Source: JAJPXC01 sp964520525 (GTDB taxonomy: Bacteria > Bacteroidota > Bacteroidia > Bacteroidales > Muribaculaceae). Taken from it: a stretch of DNA of 5,962 nt. The first letter of the stretch is position 1, and every line of letters starts with the position of its first letter. Location: the NCBI GenBank assembly GCA_964520525.1, contig CAZFNR010000038.1, positions 1 through 5,962 on the forward strand, read 5' to 3'. The notes under the pieces were generated by a model. It was not told the origin of the DNA. It searched no databases and saw only the letters and a program-made list of their open reading frames with translations. This document shows positions 1-5,899 of this stretch, piece by piece. The position numbers and the translations under genes are program-made.

Positions 1-600
1 GCCTATAATGTCGTCAGAAGCCGAGAGATTGGCGATGATATCGGCTCCGGCAAGGGCATGGCGCGACGACGGCGGTATTGCCGTCCACAAATCCTCGCAA
101 AGCTCAACCCCAATCTTAACGCCATCAACCTCAAAAAGCATATCGGGACGCAGATCGACCGTTTGCCCGGCAATGTTAGCCTTTGTTTTGACGCCGATAC
201 CTGACCTCCACCAACGTTTCTCATAAAATTCATTGTAGTTTGGGAGATAGCTTTTAGGCACAGAGCCGAGCACACGCCCGGCGGCGATAGCAACACCGCA
301 GTTATAAATCATGCCGTCGTCGGCCACAACGGGCGCGCCCACTATTATCAAAGTTTGCAACCCGGCAGTCTCGGCAGATATTAACGATATGGCCTTATCG
401 GTATCGGCAAGCAAAGTCGATGAGTGAAAAAGATCCCCGCAAGTATAGCCAGTGACAGACATTTCAGGGAATACGATGAGCCTTGCGCCGTCGTCGGAAA
501 CTCGCTTTGCCAAAGAAATAATTTCGGATGCATTGGCCATGCAATCAGCCAATTTCACTTCGGGCACAACCGCCGCGACTCTCATAAATCCATTTCGCAT
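1..600 (-). CDS. nadE: Glutamine-dependent NAD+ synthase, N-terminal part (cut by left edge)
   Basis: This is the amino-terminal 200 residues of glutamine-hydrolysing NAD+ synthase, which makes NAD+ from deamido-NAD+, ATP and glutamine in the cytosol as the last step of NAD synthesis. What is visible is the nitrilase-type glutaminase domain. Its catalytic triad is complete: Glu46 in FPEMSVTGYTCGDLF, Lys116 in PKSYLPNYNEFYEKRWW, and Cys168 in GVELCEDLW. These three blocks are the standard signatures of the NadE glutaminase domain rather than of other nitrilases. The C-terminal ATP-pyrophosphatase synthetase domain lies outside the window to the left, so whether the gene is intact cannot be judged; the family is usually about 640 residues in this phylum. 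I chose the ATG at 600 because the resulting start (MRNGFMRVAAVVP) fits the family's N-terminus as I remember it; the internal ATG at 585 would drop five residues. The gene diverges from the lipoprotein gene at 684. Confidence 0.95.
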   Translation of the reverse strand, partial: MRNGFMRVAAVVPEVKLADCMANASEIISLAKRVSDDGARLIVFPEMSVTGYTCGDLFHSSTLLADTDKAISLISAETAGLQTLIIVGAPVVADDGMIYNCGVAIAAGRVLGSVPKSYLPNYNEFYEKRWWRSGIGVKTKANIAGQTVDLRPDMLFEVDGVKIGVELCEDLWTAIPPSSRHALAGADIIANLSASDDIIG

Positions 601-635
601 AATTTTATGTTATATCTAAAACGGGTGTTACGACA

Positions 636-664
636 CAAAATTAATTATATTTGCACAAAACAAA
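636..664 (-). promoter_or_regulatory. Candidate promoter of the NAD+ synthase gene
   Basis: On the minus strand, TAATTTTG at 643-636 matches the Bacteroidetes -7 consensus TAnnTTTG exactly. A TTTG at 664-661 can serve as the -33 box, although the 17-base spacer is shorter than the usual 19-21. Transcription would start near 629 and give a leader of about 29 bases. No Shine-Dalgarno sequence is visible ahead of the ATG at 600, which is usual for the phylum. Confidence 0.55.
646..653 (+). promoter_or_regulatory. Candidate -7 box of the DUF3298 lipoprotein gene
   Basis: TATATTTG followed by CAC fits the Bacteroidetes -7 consensus TAnnTTTG and would give a start near 660 and a leader of about 24 bases. 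No TTTG is present at the -33 distance (around 622-627), so the promoter is only half supported. The box lies two bases from the oppositely directed -7 box of the NAD+ synthase gene. Confidence 0.5.
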
Positions 665-683
665 CCATAACCATTTATAAAAA

Positions 684-1517
684 ATGAGAAACAATTCTTT
701 ATTTACCGCATCGGCCCTCATAGCGGCAGCAGCGATTTTGACCGGATGTAACAACGACCAAAAGAGAGACGACATAACAGCCGGGTTGCAAAACGGTACC
801 GCGATAGAGTTCATTGAATTTAGCGATACGTCAGTGATGGATATGCCCAAAATGGCGGAAATCGTAGGCAAACCCGCCTACGGCACCATAATCACGAGCG
901 GGATATTCCCCGTCAAATTAGGCGACGCCGACCTCAAGCCCCTCCAAAACGCCATACTATCGGCGGCCTATGGGACACAAGACTGTACGATAGCAGAGGG
1001 CATCGAATACTTAAGCGTTCATTCCGCGCTCGCCGAGGAAGGGGACTCGCTTACCCATGCGACACTCCCGCTGCAACGCGACAGCGCGGGATCAGAGCAA
1101 TACAGCGTCATATCAGTCCAGGCTATGACAAACACCATGCTTTCGTTCGCCATATACCAGTATATATATCCTTATAGAGCTGCCCACGGCATGAACAGCA
1201 CGACATATGTCAACTATTACACGCCCGAGCAATTGCTGCTTACCGCATCCAACTTGTTCGACGCGTCATGCCGCACCGAAATCATCAACACCTTACGTCA
1301 AGCCGCTAAAGACCAATATGCATCGCTCGACACCATGGTCGATTCAGAAGAGATTAAATCGTTCGAAAATTTCTGTGTAAGCCCCGATAACATAACATTT
1401 GTCTACGAGCCCTATGAAATAGCCCCATATGCTGCCGGACAAGTTTCGGTAACAGTAGCACCATATCAACTCTATGACTATCTCACTCCACTCGGCAAAT
1501 CAGTATTCGGCTTCTAA
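684..1517 (+). CDS. DUF4163/DUF3298 (RsiV/PdaC-like) lipoprotein
   Basis: A 277-residue predicted lipoprotein. Residues 1-21 form a type II signal peptide with the lipobox LTGC, so Cys22 would be lipidated; the residues after it (NNDQKRDD) are polar and show no clear acidic surface-export signal, so facing the periplasm is the default guess. The C-terminal part is a DUF3298 domain, recognised by residues 227-267, where FENFCVSPDNITFVYEPYEI is followed by APYAAG and a hydrophobic PYQLYDYL. The preceding part, roughly residues 35-175, fits the DUF4163 domain that normally comes with it, including an AHG motif at 167-169 in place of the family's usual GGAHG. This domain pair is known from the lysozyme-sensing anti-sigma factor RsiV and from the peptidoglycan deacetylase PdaC, but here there is no transmembrane helix with an anti-sigma region and no NodB deacetylase domain, so neither activity can be assigned. 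A cell-envelope or glycan-binding role is an inference. The gene is monocistronic, bounded by a divergent promoter and a terminator. Confidence 0.85.
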   Translation: MRNNSLFTASALIAAAAILTGCNNDQKRDDITAGLQNGTAIEFIEFSDTSVMDMPKMAEIVGKPAYGTIITSGIFPVKLGDADLKPLQNAILSAAYGTQDCTIAEGIEYLSVHSALAEEGDSLTHATLPLQRDSAGSEQYSVISVQAMTNTMLSFAIYQYIYPYRAAHGMNSTTYVNYYTPEQLLLTASNLFDASCRTEIINTLRQAAKDQYASLDTMVDSEEIKSFENFCVSPDNITFVYEPYEIAPYAAGQVSVTVAPYQLYDYLTPLGKSVFGF

Positions 1518-1537
1518 CGCAGGCAAAAGACAACAAA

Positions 1538-1572
1538 GAAAACGGCCACTACTTAACAGAGTGGCCGTTTTC
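1538..1572. terminator. Bidirectional intrinsic terminator
   Basis: GAAAACGGCCAC at 1538-1549 pairs perfectly with GTGGCCGTTTTC at 1561-1572, and T1550 can also pair with A1560, giving a 13-base-pair stem with a nine-base loop. The A run at the left foot and the T run at the right foot supply a U tract on either strand. It sits between two convergent genes, 21 bases past the plus-strand stop and 21 bases before the end of the minus-strand gene, so it probably ends transcripts from both sides. Confidence 0.9.
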
Positions 1573-1592
1573 TTATATCTATAAAGAGATTC

Positions 1593-1805
1593 TTATTCTT
1601 GAACGAGAGTAACGAAGTATTCTTTATTCTCTGCGTCCTCTTCAATAGTAATCTTGTTTTCGCGCGCAAGCCAGCCAATGGCGGCAAAAACTTCCTTGTC
1701 TTTGAGTTTTGTCATCTTTTTAAGCTGTTTAACACCTAAAACATCAGCTTCATTAAGGGCATTCCACACAAGACCTGCCCAACTTCCAATAGTTTCAACG
1801 TTCAT
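1593..1805 (-). CDS. Small winged helix-turn-helix protein (DUF2582 family)
   Basis: A 70-residue cytosolic protein that is almost entirely one winged-helix domain. It starts MNVETIGSWAGLVWNALN, a typical opening of the DUF2582 family, followed by the helix-turn-helix (about residues 25-50, VKQLKKMTKLKDKEVFAAIG and WLAREN) and a beta wing (51-67, with KITIEE and EYFVTLV as the two strands). The length is normal for the family, which consists of short stand-alone proteins in Bacteroidetes with no settled function; DNA binding is plausible from the fold but no target is known. The gene has its own promoter and shares a terminator with the convergent lipoprotein gene. There is no enzyme or sensor domain and no toxin-antitoxin-like partner next to it. 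The start is fixed by an ATG at 1805 preceded by an A-rich stretch without a Shine-Dalgarno sequence. Confidence 0.88.
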   Translation of the reverse strand: MNVETIGSWAGLVWNALNEADVLGVKQLKKMTKLKDKEVFAAIGWLARENKITIEEDAENKEYFVTLVQE

Positions 1806-1874
1806 TTTTCAATAGTTTTCGTTGTTAGACATTAATTAAATGTTTTCCAACATTTTTGGTTCAAAAATATGGTG

Positions 1875-1882
1875 CAAAGTTA
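1875..1882 (-). promoter_or_regulatory. -7 box of the winged-helix protein gene
   Basis: TAACTTTG at 1882-1875, continuing GCACC, is a perfect TAnnTTTG box. The same twelve bases TAACTTTGCACC occur at the typA promoter. The -33 region about 20 bases upstream reads GTTA/CGTT within a T-rich stretch and is weak. The expected start is near 1868, leaving a leader of about 60 bases before the ATG at 1805. The 164-base gap from 1806 to 1969 otherwise shows no convincing terminator for typA. Confidence 0.7.
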
Positions 1883-1969
1883 ATAAAATTTCACAAAAAA
1901 ATAACGATAAGACAGCGGCTATTTGCTATCAGACACTCAATTCAGACCCTCCAAGGGGTAAATCGGCAA

Positions 1970-3769
1970 TCAGCTTTTGCCGGCGCGTTTTCTTTCAAGT
2001 TCATCAAGGAGAATCTTGCGGATGCGCAGGTGGTTGGGAGTAACCTCGACATATTCGTCTTCCTTGATATATTCCAACGCCTCCTCAAGGCTGAACACGA
2101 CAGGCGGTATGATCCGAGCCTTGTCATCGGCACCCGACGCGCGCATATTGGTCAATTTCTTTGACTTGGTCACGTTGACAACGATATCGTTGTCTTTGGC
2201 ATTCTCACCGACGACTTGTCCAGCATAGACTTCTTCCTGCGGGAAGATAAAGAACCGTCCGCGGTCCTGCAGTTTGTCGATAGCGTAGGCATATGCGACG
2301 CCGGCTTCCATCGCTATTAGGGAGCCGTTGACACGACGTTCGATATCCCCCTTCCAGGGCTGGTATTCAAGGAAACGATGAGCCATTATAGCCTCGCCCG
2401 CCGATGCAGTGAGCACGTTGTTACGCAAGCCTATGATGCCGCGCGAAGGAATGTTGAATTCCATGTGCACGCGGTCATTTTGAGCCGTCATCGACACCAT
2501 TTCACCCTTGCGGCGCGTAACCATGTCTATTATCTTGCTTGAATACTCTTCAGTGACGTTGATGGTAAGCAACTCCACCGGCTCACACTTTTTACCGTCA
2601 ATCTCCTTGACGATAACCTGCGGTTGGCCTACTTGTAGCTCATACCCTTCGCGACGCATAGTTTCGATAAGCACTGACAAGTGAAGGACGCCGCGTCCAA
2701 ACACCGTCCAGACATCTTCATGGTCGGCCTTTACCACACGCAACGCAAGGTTACGGTCGAGTTCGCGTGTCAAGCGGTCGCCGATATGACGCGAGGTAAC
2801 ATATTTGCCATCTCGTCCGAAGAATGGGCTGTCGTTAATTGTAAATGTCATCGACATAGTCGGCTCGTCGATGGCTATTCGGGGAAGCGGTTCGGGATTC
2901 TCAACACAGGTCACCGTATCGCCGATTTCAAAGCCTTCAAGACCTACAAGAGCGCAAATATCGCCACTTTCGACGCTTTCCACCTTTTTGCGTCCCATAC
3001 CTTCAAAGGTGTGTAGCTCCTTTATGCGCTGTTTGACGACTGAGCCGTCACGTTTGCACAGGCCAATGTCCATACCTTCCTTGAGTTTGCCCCGGTGAAC
3101 GCGTCCCACGGCGATACGCCCCACATAGTTTGAGAAATCAAGCGATGTGATGAGCATTTGAGGGTCACCCTCAAGTGTTTTGGGTTCAGGTATATATTCG
3201 ATAATGGCATCGAGGAGCGGAAGAATATTGTCGGTTGGTTTGCGCCAGTCGGTGCTCATCCAGCCCAGTTTTGCCGAGCCGTAGATTGTCGGGAAATCGA
3301 GCTGTTCTTCAGTAGCGTCGAGACTGAACATCAAGTCAAATACCATCTCTTGCACCTCATCTGGGCGACAATTAGGTTTATCGACTTTGTTTATCACCAC
3401 AACCGGTTTCAAACCGAGCTGAATCGCTTTTTGTAACACAAAGCGCGTCTGAGGCATGGGTCCTTCGAACGCGTCGACAAGCAGCAGACAGCCGTCAGCC
3501 ATGTTAAGCACTCGTTCAACCTCACCGCCAAAGTCGGCGTGTCCCGGAGTGTCGATAATATTGATTTTATAACCTTTGTAGTCTATGGAAACATTTTTCG
3601 ACAGGATTGTTATGCCTCTTTCACGTTCGAGGTCATTATTGTCGAGAATAAGCTCACCTGCAGCTTGATTATCTCGGAAAAGATGTCCTGCGAGGAGCAT
3701 CTTGTCTACCACTGTCGTCTTGCCATGATCGACATGGGCGATAATGGCTATATTTCTAATTTTTTGCAT
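1970..3769 (-). CDS. typA: Translational GTPase TypA/BipA
   Basis: A 599-residue ribosome-associated GTPase of the EF-G/LepA superfamily, implicated in ribosome assembly and in stress and low-temperature growth. All nucleotide-binding motifs are present: AHVDHGKT at 11-18 (P-loop), ERGITI around Thr54 (switch I), DTPGH at 73-77, NKVD at 127-130 and SAK at 165-167. A beta-barrel domain II follows at about 200-300, two EF-G-like domains at about 300-480, and the TypA-specific C-terminal domain to 599, ending in the basic segment LRIRKILLDELERKRAGK. The length matches the family, with no frameshift or missing motif. The reading frame is open upstream to 3889, but the start must be the ATG at 3769: MQKIRNIAIIAHVDHGKTT is the normal family start, and the promoter lies inside the upstream open stretch. 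No clear intrinsic terminator follows the stop. It appears to be transcribed alone. Confidence 0.98.
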   Translation of the reverse strand: MQKIRNIAIIAHVDHGKTTVVDKMLLAGHLFRDNQAAGELILDNNDLERERGITILSKNVSIDYKGYKINIIDTPGHADFGGEVERVLNMADGCLLLVDAFEGPMPQTRFVLQKAIQLGLKPVVVINKVDKPNCRPDEVQEMVFDLMFSLDATEEQLDFPTIYGSAKLGWMSTDWRKPTDNILPLLDAIIEYIPEPKTLEGDPQMLITSLDFSNYVGRIAVGRVHRGKLKEGMDIGLCKRDGSVVKQRIKELHTFEGMGRKKVESVESGDICALVGLEGFEIGDTVTCVENPEPLPRIAIDEPTMSMTFTINDSPFFGRDGKYVTSRHIGDRLTRELDRNLALRVVKADHEDVWTVFGRGVLHLSVLIETMRREGYELQVGQPQVIVKEIDGKKCEPVELLTINVTEEYSSKIIDMVTRRKGEMVSMTAQNDRVHMEFNIPSRGIIGLRNNVLTASAGEAIMAHRFLEYQPWKGDIERRVNGSLIAMEAGVAYAYAIDKLQDRGRFFIFPQEEVYAGQVVGENAKDNDIVVNVTKSKKLTNMRASGADDKARIIPPVVFSLEEALEYIKEDEYVEVTPNHLRIRKILLDELERKRAGKS

Positions 3770-3793
3770 AAAAACACTCTCTTTTACGGGGTG

Positions 3794-3825
3794 CAAAGTT
3801 AGCGCAATATCACGGTAATACCAAG
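3794..3825 (-). promoter_or_regulatory. Promoter of typA
   Basis: On the minus strand a CTTG at 3825-3822 (-33) is followed after exactly 20 bases by TAACTTTG at 3801-3794 (-7), a good fit to the Bacteroidetes consensus. Transcription would start near 3788 and leave a short leader of about 18 bases. The leader contains AAAAGAGAG, a weak purine-rich stretch that may help ribosome binding. Confidence 0.75.
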
Positions 3826-3925
3826 AAAATCGGCACATTTCACTTTCAGTGCGCAATTTACGTTCCATCCCGGCACGGATTTCCGACAACCGGCGCTGTT
3901 ATACGGAGGAGAGACACCACAAAAA

Positions 3926-3953
3926 AATCCCAATCACATACCGGATTGGGATT
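3926..3953 (-). terminator. Intrinsic terminator of the thioredoxin gene
   Basis: AATCCCAATC at 3926-3935 pairs perfectly with GATTGGGATT at 3944-3953, giving a ten-base-pair stem and an eight-base loop. On the minus strand the stem is followed directly by a T run (the complement of the A run at 3921-3927), so it ends transcription of the gene that stops at 3983, 30 bases upstream. The remaining bases between this hairpin and the typA promoter (about 3826-3920) contain no gene or motif I can support. Confidence 0.85.
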
Positions 3954-3982
3954 ATATCAATATTGACTCACACAACGCCGTA

Positions 3983-4471
3983 TCAATCCAGCAACGACTT
4001 GGCGGTAGCCAACAAATCAGCATCGGAGCGGTCGCCGGTGTAAGGGGTGATTTTGCCGTCTTTGCACAGGAATAACGCCGGGATGGTCTGGATTCCATAA
4101 GCCTCGGATATTTCCTGCGCGCTATCAACATCAACTTTATAAACGGTGATACCGGTGGCTTTTGATATTTCGAGAAGTACCGGCGACAATGCCACACATG
4201 GGCCGCACCAAGTCGCCCAAAAATCAACGATGCACGGTTCAGTGCCTACATAGGTCATAGGGTCAGCAGTGTAGTCAGCAACCTTTGATTTAAAATCGGC
4301 AACGGTCAAATCAATCACTTTGTCAACGGATTGAGCCGCAGGCTCGGCCACGGCGACCGAGTCGGCCTGACCGTCGGCGGCAGAATCTTTAGAACCGCTC
4401 CCGCAAGAGCTTAAACCCGAAACGGCTGCACAAGCCAAAACCGCCAAAGCGGCAGATAGAATTTTCTTCAT
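3983..4471 (-). CDS. Exported thioredoxin lipoprotein
   Basis: A 162-residue thioredoxin-fold protein carried on a lipid anchor. Residues 1-22 are a signal peptide ending in the lipobox LSSC, so Cys23 is the expected lipidated residue. A flexible Ala/Ser/Asp/Gly-rich linker follows (24-50), then a thioredoxin domain (about 53-162) with the canonical active site WCGPC (Cys89 and Cys92), the preceding FWAT segment, and the cis-proline in TIP (Pro131). CGPC is the motif of reducing thioredoxins. Two further cysteines, Cys80 and Cys136, lie in the domain. The likely role is thiol-disulfide exchange on proteins outside the cytoplasm, most probably in the periplasm; no membrane partner of the DsbD/CcdA type is seen nearby to supply electrons. 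The gene has its own promoter and terminator and lies between typA and the LRR gene, all on one strand. The start ATG at 4471 gives an ideal lipoprotein signal. Confidence 0.93.
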   Translation of the reverse strand: MKKILSAALAVLACAAVSGLSSCGSGSKDSAADGQADSVAVAEPAAQSVDKVIDLTVADFKSKVADYTADPMTYVGTEPCIVDFWATWCGPCVALSPVLLEISKATGITVYKVDVDSAQEISEAYGIQTIPALFLCKDGKITPYTGDRSDADLLATAKSLLD

Positions 4472-4499
4472 ATTTTAAGTTTTCATAAGTTGGTTAGCG

Positions 4500-4531
4500 C
4501 GAATATAGTCAAATTTAAAGTAAACCGCAAT
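4500..4531 (-). promoter_or_regulatory. Promoter of the thioredoxin lipoprotein gene
   Basis: ATTG at 4531-4528 (-33) and TATATTCG at 4507-4500 (-7) are separated by exactly 20 bases and differ from the consensus TTTG/TAnnTTTG by one base each. The start would be near 4493 with a leader of about 22 bases. A second -7-like box, TAAATTTG, lies just upstream within the spacer but has no matching -33 box. The -33 box lies inside the hairpin described at 4524-4556. Confidence 0.6.
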
Positions 4532-4556
4532 CCCCGTGATAACCGGGGACCGCGGT
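4524..4556 (-). terminator. Likely terminator hairpin of the LRR gene
   Basis: ACCGC (4524-4528) and TCCCCG (4531-4536) pair with CGGGGA (4544-4549) and GCGGT (4552-4556), giving an 11-base-pair stem with a two-by-two internal loop and a seven-base loop. On the minus strand it is followed by a T-rich but broken run (TTTACTTTAAATTT). It lies 25 bases past the LRR stop codon, so it plausibly ends that transcript, less efficiently than the other two terminators here. Confidence 0.6.
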
Positions 4557-4580
4557 CAAGCCGGGTTTATCAATATTTTA

Positions 4581-5639
4581 TCAATAATTCCACCGATAGG
4601 CAATCTGACGGAGGTTCGGGCAAGCAATCGTGCGCAAATCGACAATCATGTTATATCGACAGTTGATGTAGACGAGAGCCTGGTCAAATGACACGTCGAG
4701 AGTGGTCAACTGGTTGTTGTCGCAAAGCAGACGCTGCAAAAATGTCTGATTGGAGAGGTTTAGTGTGGTCAAATCATTGTAGGAACAATCCACGAAGGTC
4801 AGATTCGGGCAATTGTCCACGCTGAGTTCCGTGAGGTTGTTGTAGGAGCAGACCAAATCGAGCAGAGCGTTGCAATCGCGCACCGCGAGAGTCGCCATGT
4901 TGTTGTCGCAACAGATGAATGTGCTCAGAGCCGGCAGCCCGGAAACTATCATATTTGAGATATGGTTGTCGTCGATATTGAGATTCGTGAGGTTTTCAAC
5001 CCCATAGAGATTGAGGTTAGTGAGTTTGTTATAACCGCAATAGAGATTTTTGAGCCCGTTGCAACCGTCAACCAAGAGCGACTCAAGGTGACAGCCTTGG
5101 CAATTGAGAGTTTCAAGGGAGGTGCTACCCGAAACGTTAAGTTCGACAAAGAGGTTGTCGGAGCAATTGAGATTTTTTATCAACGGGGTATCGCTAAGCG
5201 TCAACTCGGCCAAACGATTGTGATAGATGGAAACAGTCTTTAGAGCCGCGCAACCGTCGAAGTCGATTGATGTCAGTTTATTGTGGGAAGCGTTAAGATT
5301 CGCGAGTGTTGCATCGCCGGCTACAGAAAGTTGCCGGAGGCCGTTTCGGGAGATATTGACCGAAGTCAACGCGGTGAATCCCGAGAGATTCAAATCACCG
5401 GCGAGGTGTTTATCGCTCCAGTCTATCGCGGTCACATGACCGTCAGCCACAGTCACGCCCTCCCAGACCGATGGAGCGTTAAGATTAGTGATTTTCAGAG
5501 CTTGCGCATTAGTCCCTTCTCTTTCTGCAGGTTGAGCTAAGAAAGTCTGAAGCTGCCTCAACTCGTTCTTGTCAATTTTCTGAGCGAAAGCCGCCACGTC
5601 ACCTAACATGAGGGCAATCATAAAATACATTATTTTCAT
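4581..5639 (-). CDS. Exported leucine-rich-repeat protein, cysteine-rich
   Basis: A 352-residue secreted protein made largely of leucine-rich repeats. Residues 1-19 look like a signal peptide with cleavage at AFA|Q, although Asp14 in its hydrophobic part is unusual. Residues 20-89 form a non-repeat N-terminal cap (it includes VWEGVTVADGHVTAIDWS). Residues 90-341 are twelve consecutive repeats of exactly 21 residues with the pattern xLxxLxCSxNxLxxLxVxxxx, and 342-352 are a partial thirteenth unit ending at RWNY. There is no lipobox, membrane anchor, catalytic domain or C-terminal sorting domain. LRR solenoids of this type usually bind proteins or glycans; the ligand is unknown. The mature region has fifteen cysteines, most on two fixed repeat positions. 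I start the gene at the ATG at 5639 (MKIMYFM); a TTG at 5645 is in frame but unlikely. I could not find a convincing promoter; a TAAATTTA at 5718-5711 is the best -7 candidate. Confidence 0.9.
   Translation of the reverse strand: MKIMYFMIALMLGDVAAFAQKIDKNELRQLQTFLAQPAEREGTNAQALKITNLNAPSVWEGVTVADGHVTAIDWSDKHLAGDLNLSGFTALTSVNISRNGLRQLSVAGDATLANLNASHNKLTSIDFDGCAALKTVSIYHNRLAELTLSDTPLIKNLNCSDNLFVELNVSGSTSLETLNCQGCHLESLLVDGCNGLKNLYCGYNKLTNLNLYGVENLTNLNIDDNHISNMIVSGLPALSTFICCDNNMATLAVRDCNALLDLVCSYNNLTELSVDNCPNLTFVDCSYNDLTTLNLSNQTFLQRLLCDNNQLTTLDVSFDQALVYINCRYNMIVDLRTIACPNLRQIAYRWNY
4617..5372 (-). repeat. Array of twelve in-phase 63-base LRR coding repeats
   Basis: Residues 90-341 of the LRR protein divide into twelve units of 21 residues with no insertion or deletion between them; the hydrophobic residue at unit position 2 recurs at residues 91, 112, 133, 154, 175, 196, 217, 238, 259, 280, 301 and 322. 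Position 7 is Cys in eight of the last nine units (residues 159, 180, 201, 243, 264, 285, 306, 327; Ile222 is the exception), and position 20 is Cys in five units (130, 193, 256, 277, 340). The units differ clearly in sequence, so this is an old array rather than a recent tandem duplication. Confidence 0.9.
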
Positions 5640-5897
5640 AAACAATAGTCGGTTAAAGATTGCTTTATTTTTACACTATTAACAACATCCATCGGGAATT
5701 AGTTTAAAATAAATTTATACCCGCGACACAACAACCGACTTGATTTTGCCATAATCGAGCAGGAGATAAAGACAGAGCCGCTCAGCCCCCGCAATGAGAC
5801 AGCGACAGACGAGCGAGACGAAAGAGCCACCGAAAGAGCCGCGGGCGTGAATTTATGTTTTTCAGCATAATAGGCTCAAATTTTCAGGAATTTTGCC
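5640..5897. other. Intergenic spacer, no supported gene
   Basis: I find no gene with a normal start here. The part next to the LRR gene (5640-5720) is AT-rich and must contain its promoter. Positions 5755-5850 are purine-rich on the plus strand, with many short GA and CGA runs, and include a tandem 12-base repeat. A minus-strand frame from 5852 to 5715 is open for 45 codons but lacks ATG, GTG or TTG near its beginning. The last part overlaps a dyad next to the plus-strand promoter. Confidence 0.6.
5819..5842 (+). repeat. Tandem 12-base direct repeat
   Basis: CGAAAGAGCCAC at 5819-5830 is followed immediately by CGAAAGAGCCGC at 5831-5842; 11 of 12 bases agree. It lies in the purine-rich spacer and could be replication slippage. 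Confidence 0.7.
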
Positions 5898-5899
5898 TA
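5871..5899. repeat. Interrupted palindrome overlapping the right-edge promoter
   Basis: TAGGC at 5871-5875 and GCCTA at 5895-5899 are perfect inverted repeats, and inside them AAATT (5878-5882) faces AATTT (5889-5893). The ten paired bases surround a six-base centre. The right arm shares two bases with the -7 box, and the rest covers the spacer and -33 region. It could be an operator, or simply chance in AT-rich sequence. Confidence 0.45.

Noticed and set aside
3..296. 97-residue minus-strand frame inside the NAD+ synthase gene
   Set aside because: It is an out-of-frame reading of the same strand; the neighbouring frame carries all three glutaminase catalytic motifs.
1806..1969. Possible terminator for typA in the gap after its stop (ACCC-CTTGGA-GGGT near 1947-1960)
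   Set aside because: The stem is only four base pairs and no U tract follows closely.
2681..3436. Plus-strand open frames of 92-111 codons opposite typA
   Set aside because: They lie wholly inside the conserved typA coding region, their translations resemble no family I know, and they have no promoter or ribosome binding site.
3770..3889. Forty-residue N-terminal extension of TypA in the open frame up to 3889
   Set aside because: TypA proteins start with the MQKIRN-like segment directly before the P-loop, and the typA promoter (3794-3825) lies within the extension, so it would not be transcribed as coding sequence.
3905..3911. GGAGGAG, a strong Shine-Dalgarno-like sequence on the plus strand
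   Set aside because: No start codon with a usable frame follows at the right distance; the next feature is the terminator hairpin of the opposite strand.
4962..5540. Plus-strand open frames of 70-93 codons opposite the LRR gene
   Set aside because: They mirror the LRR repeats on the other strand and have no independent coding evidence.
5640..5645. TTG start two codons upstream of the LRR gene's ATG
   Set aside because: The ATG at 5639 gives a normal MK-type signal peptide start; TTG adds only two residues and has no ribosome binding site.
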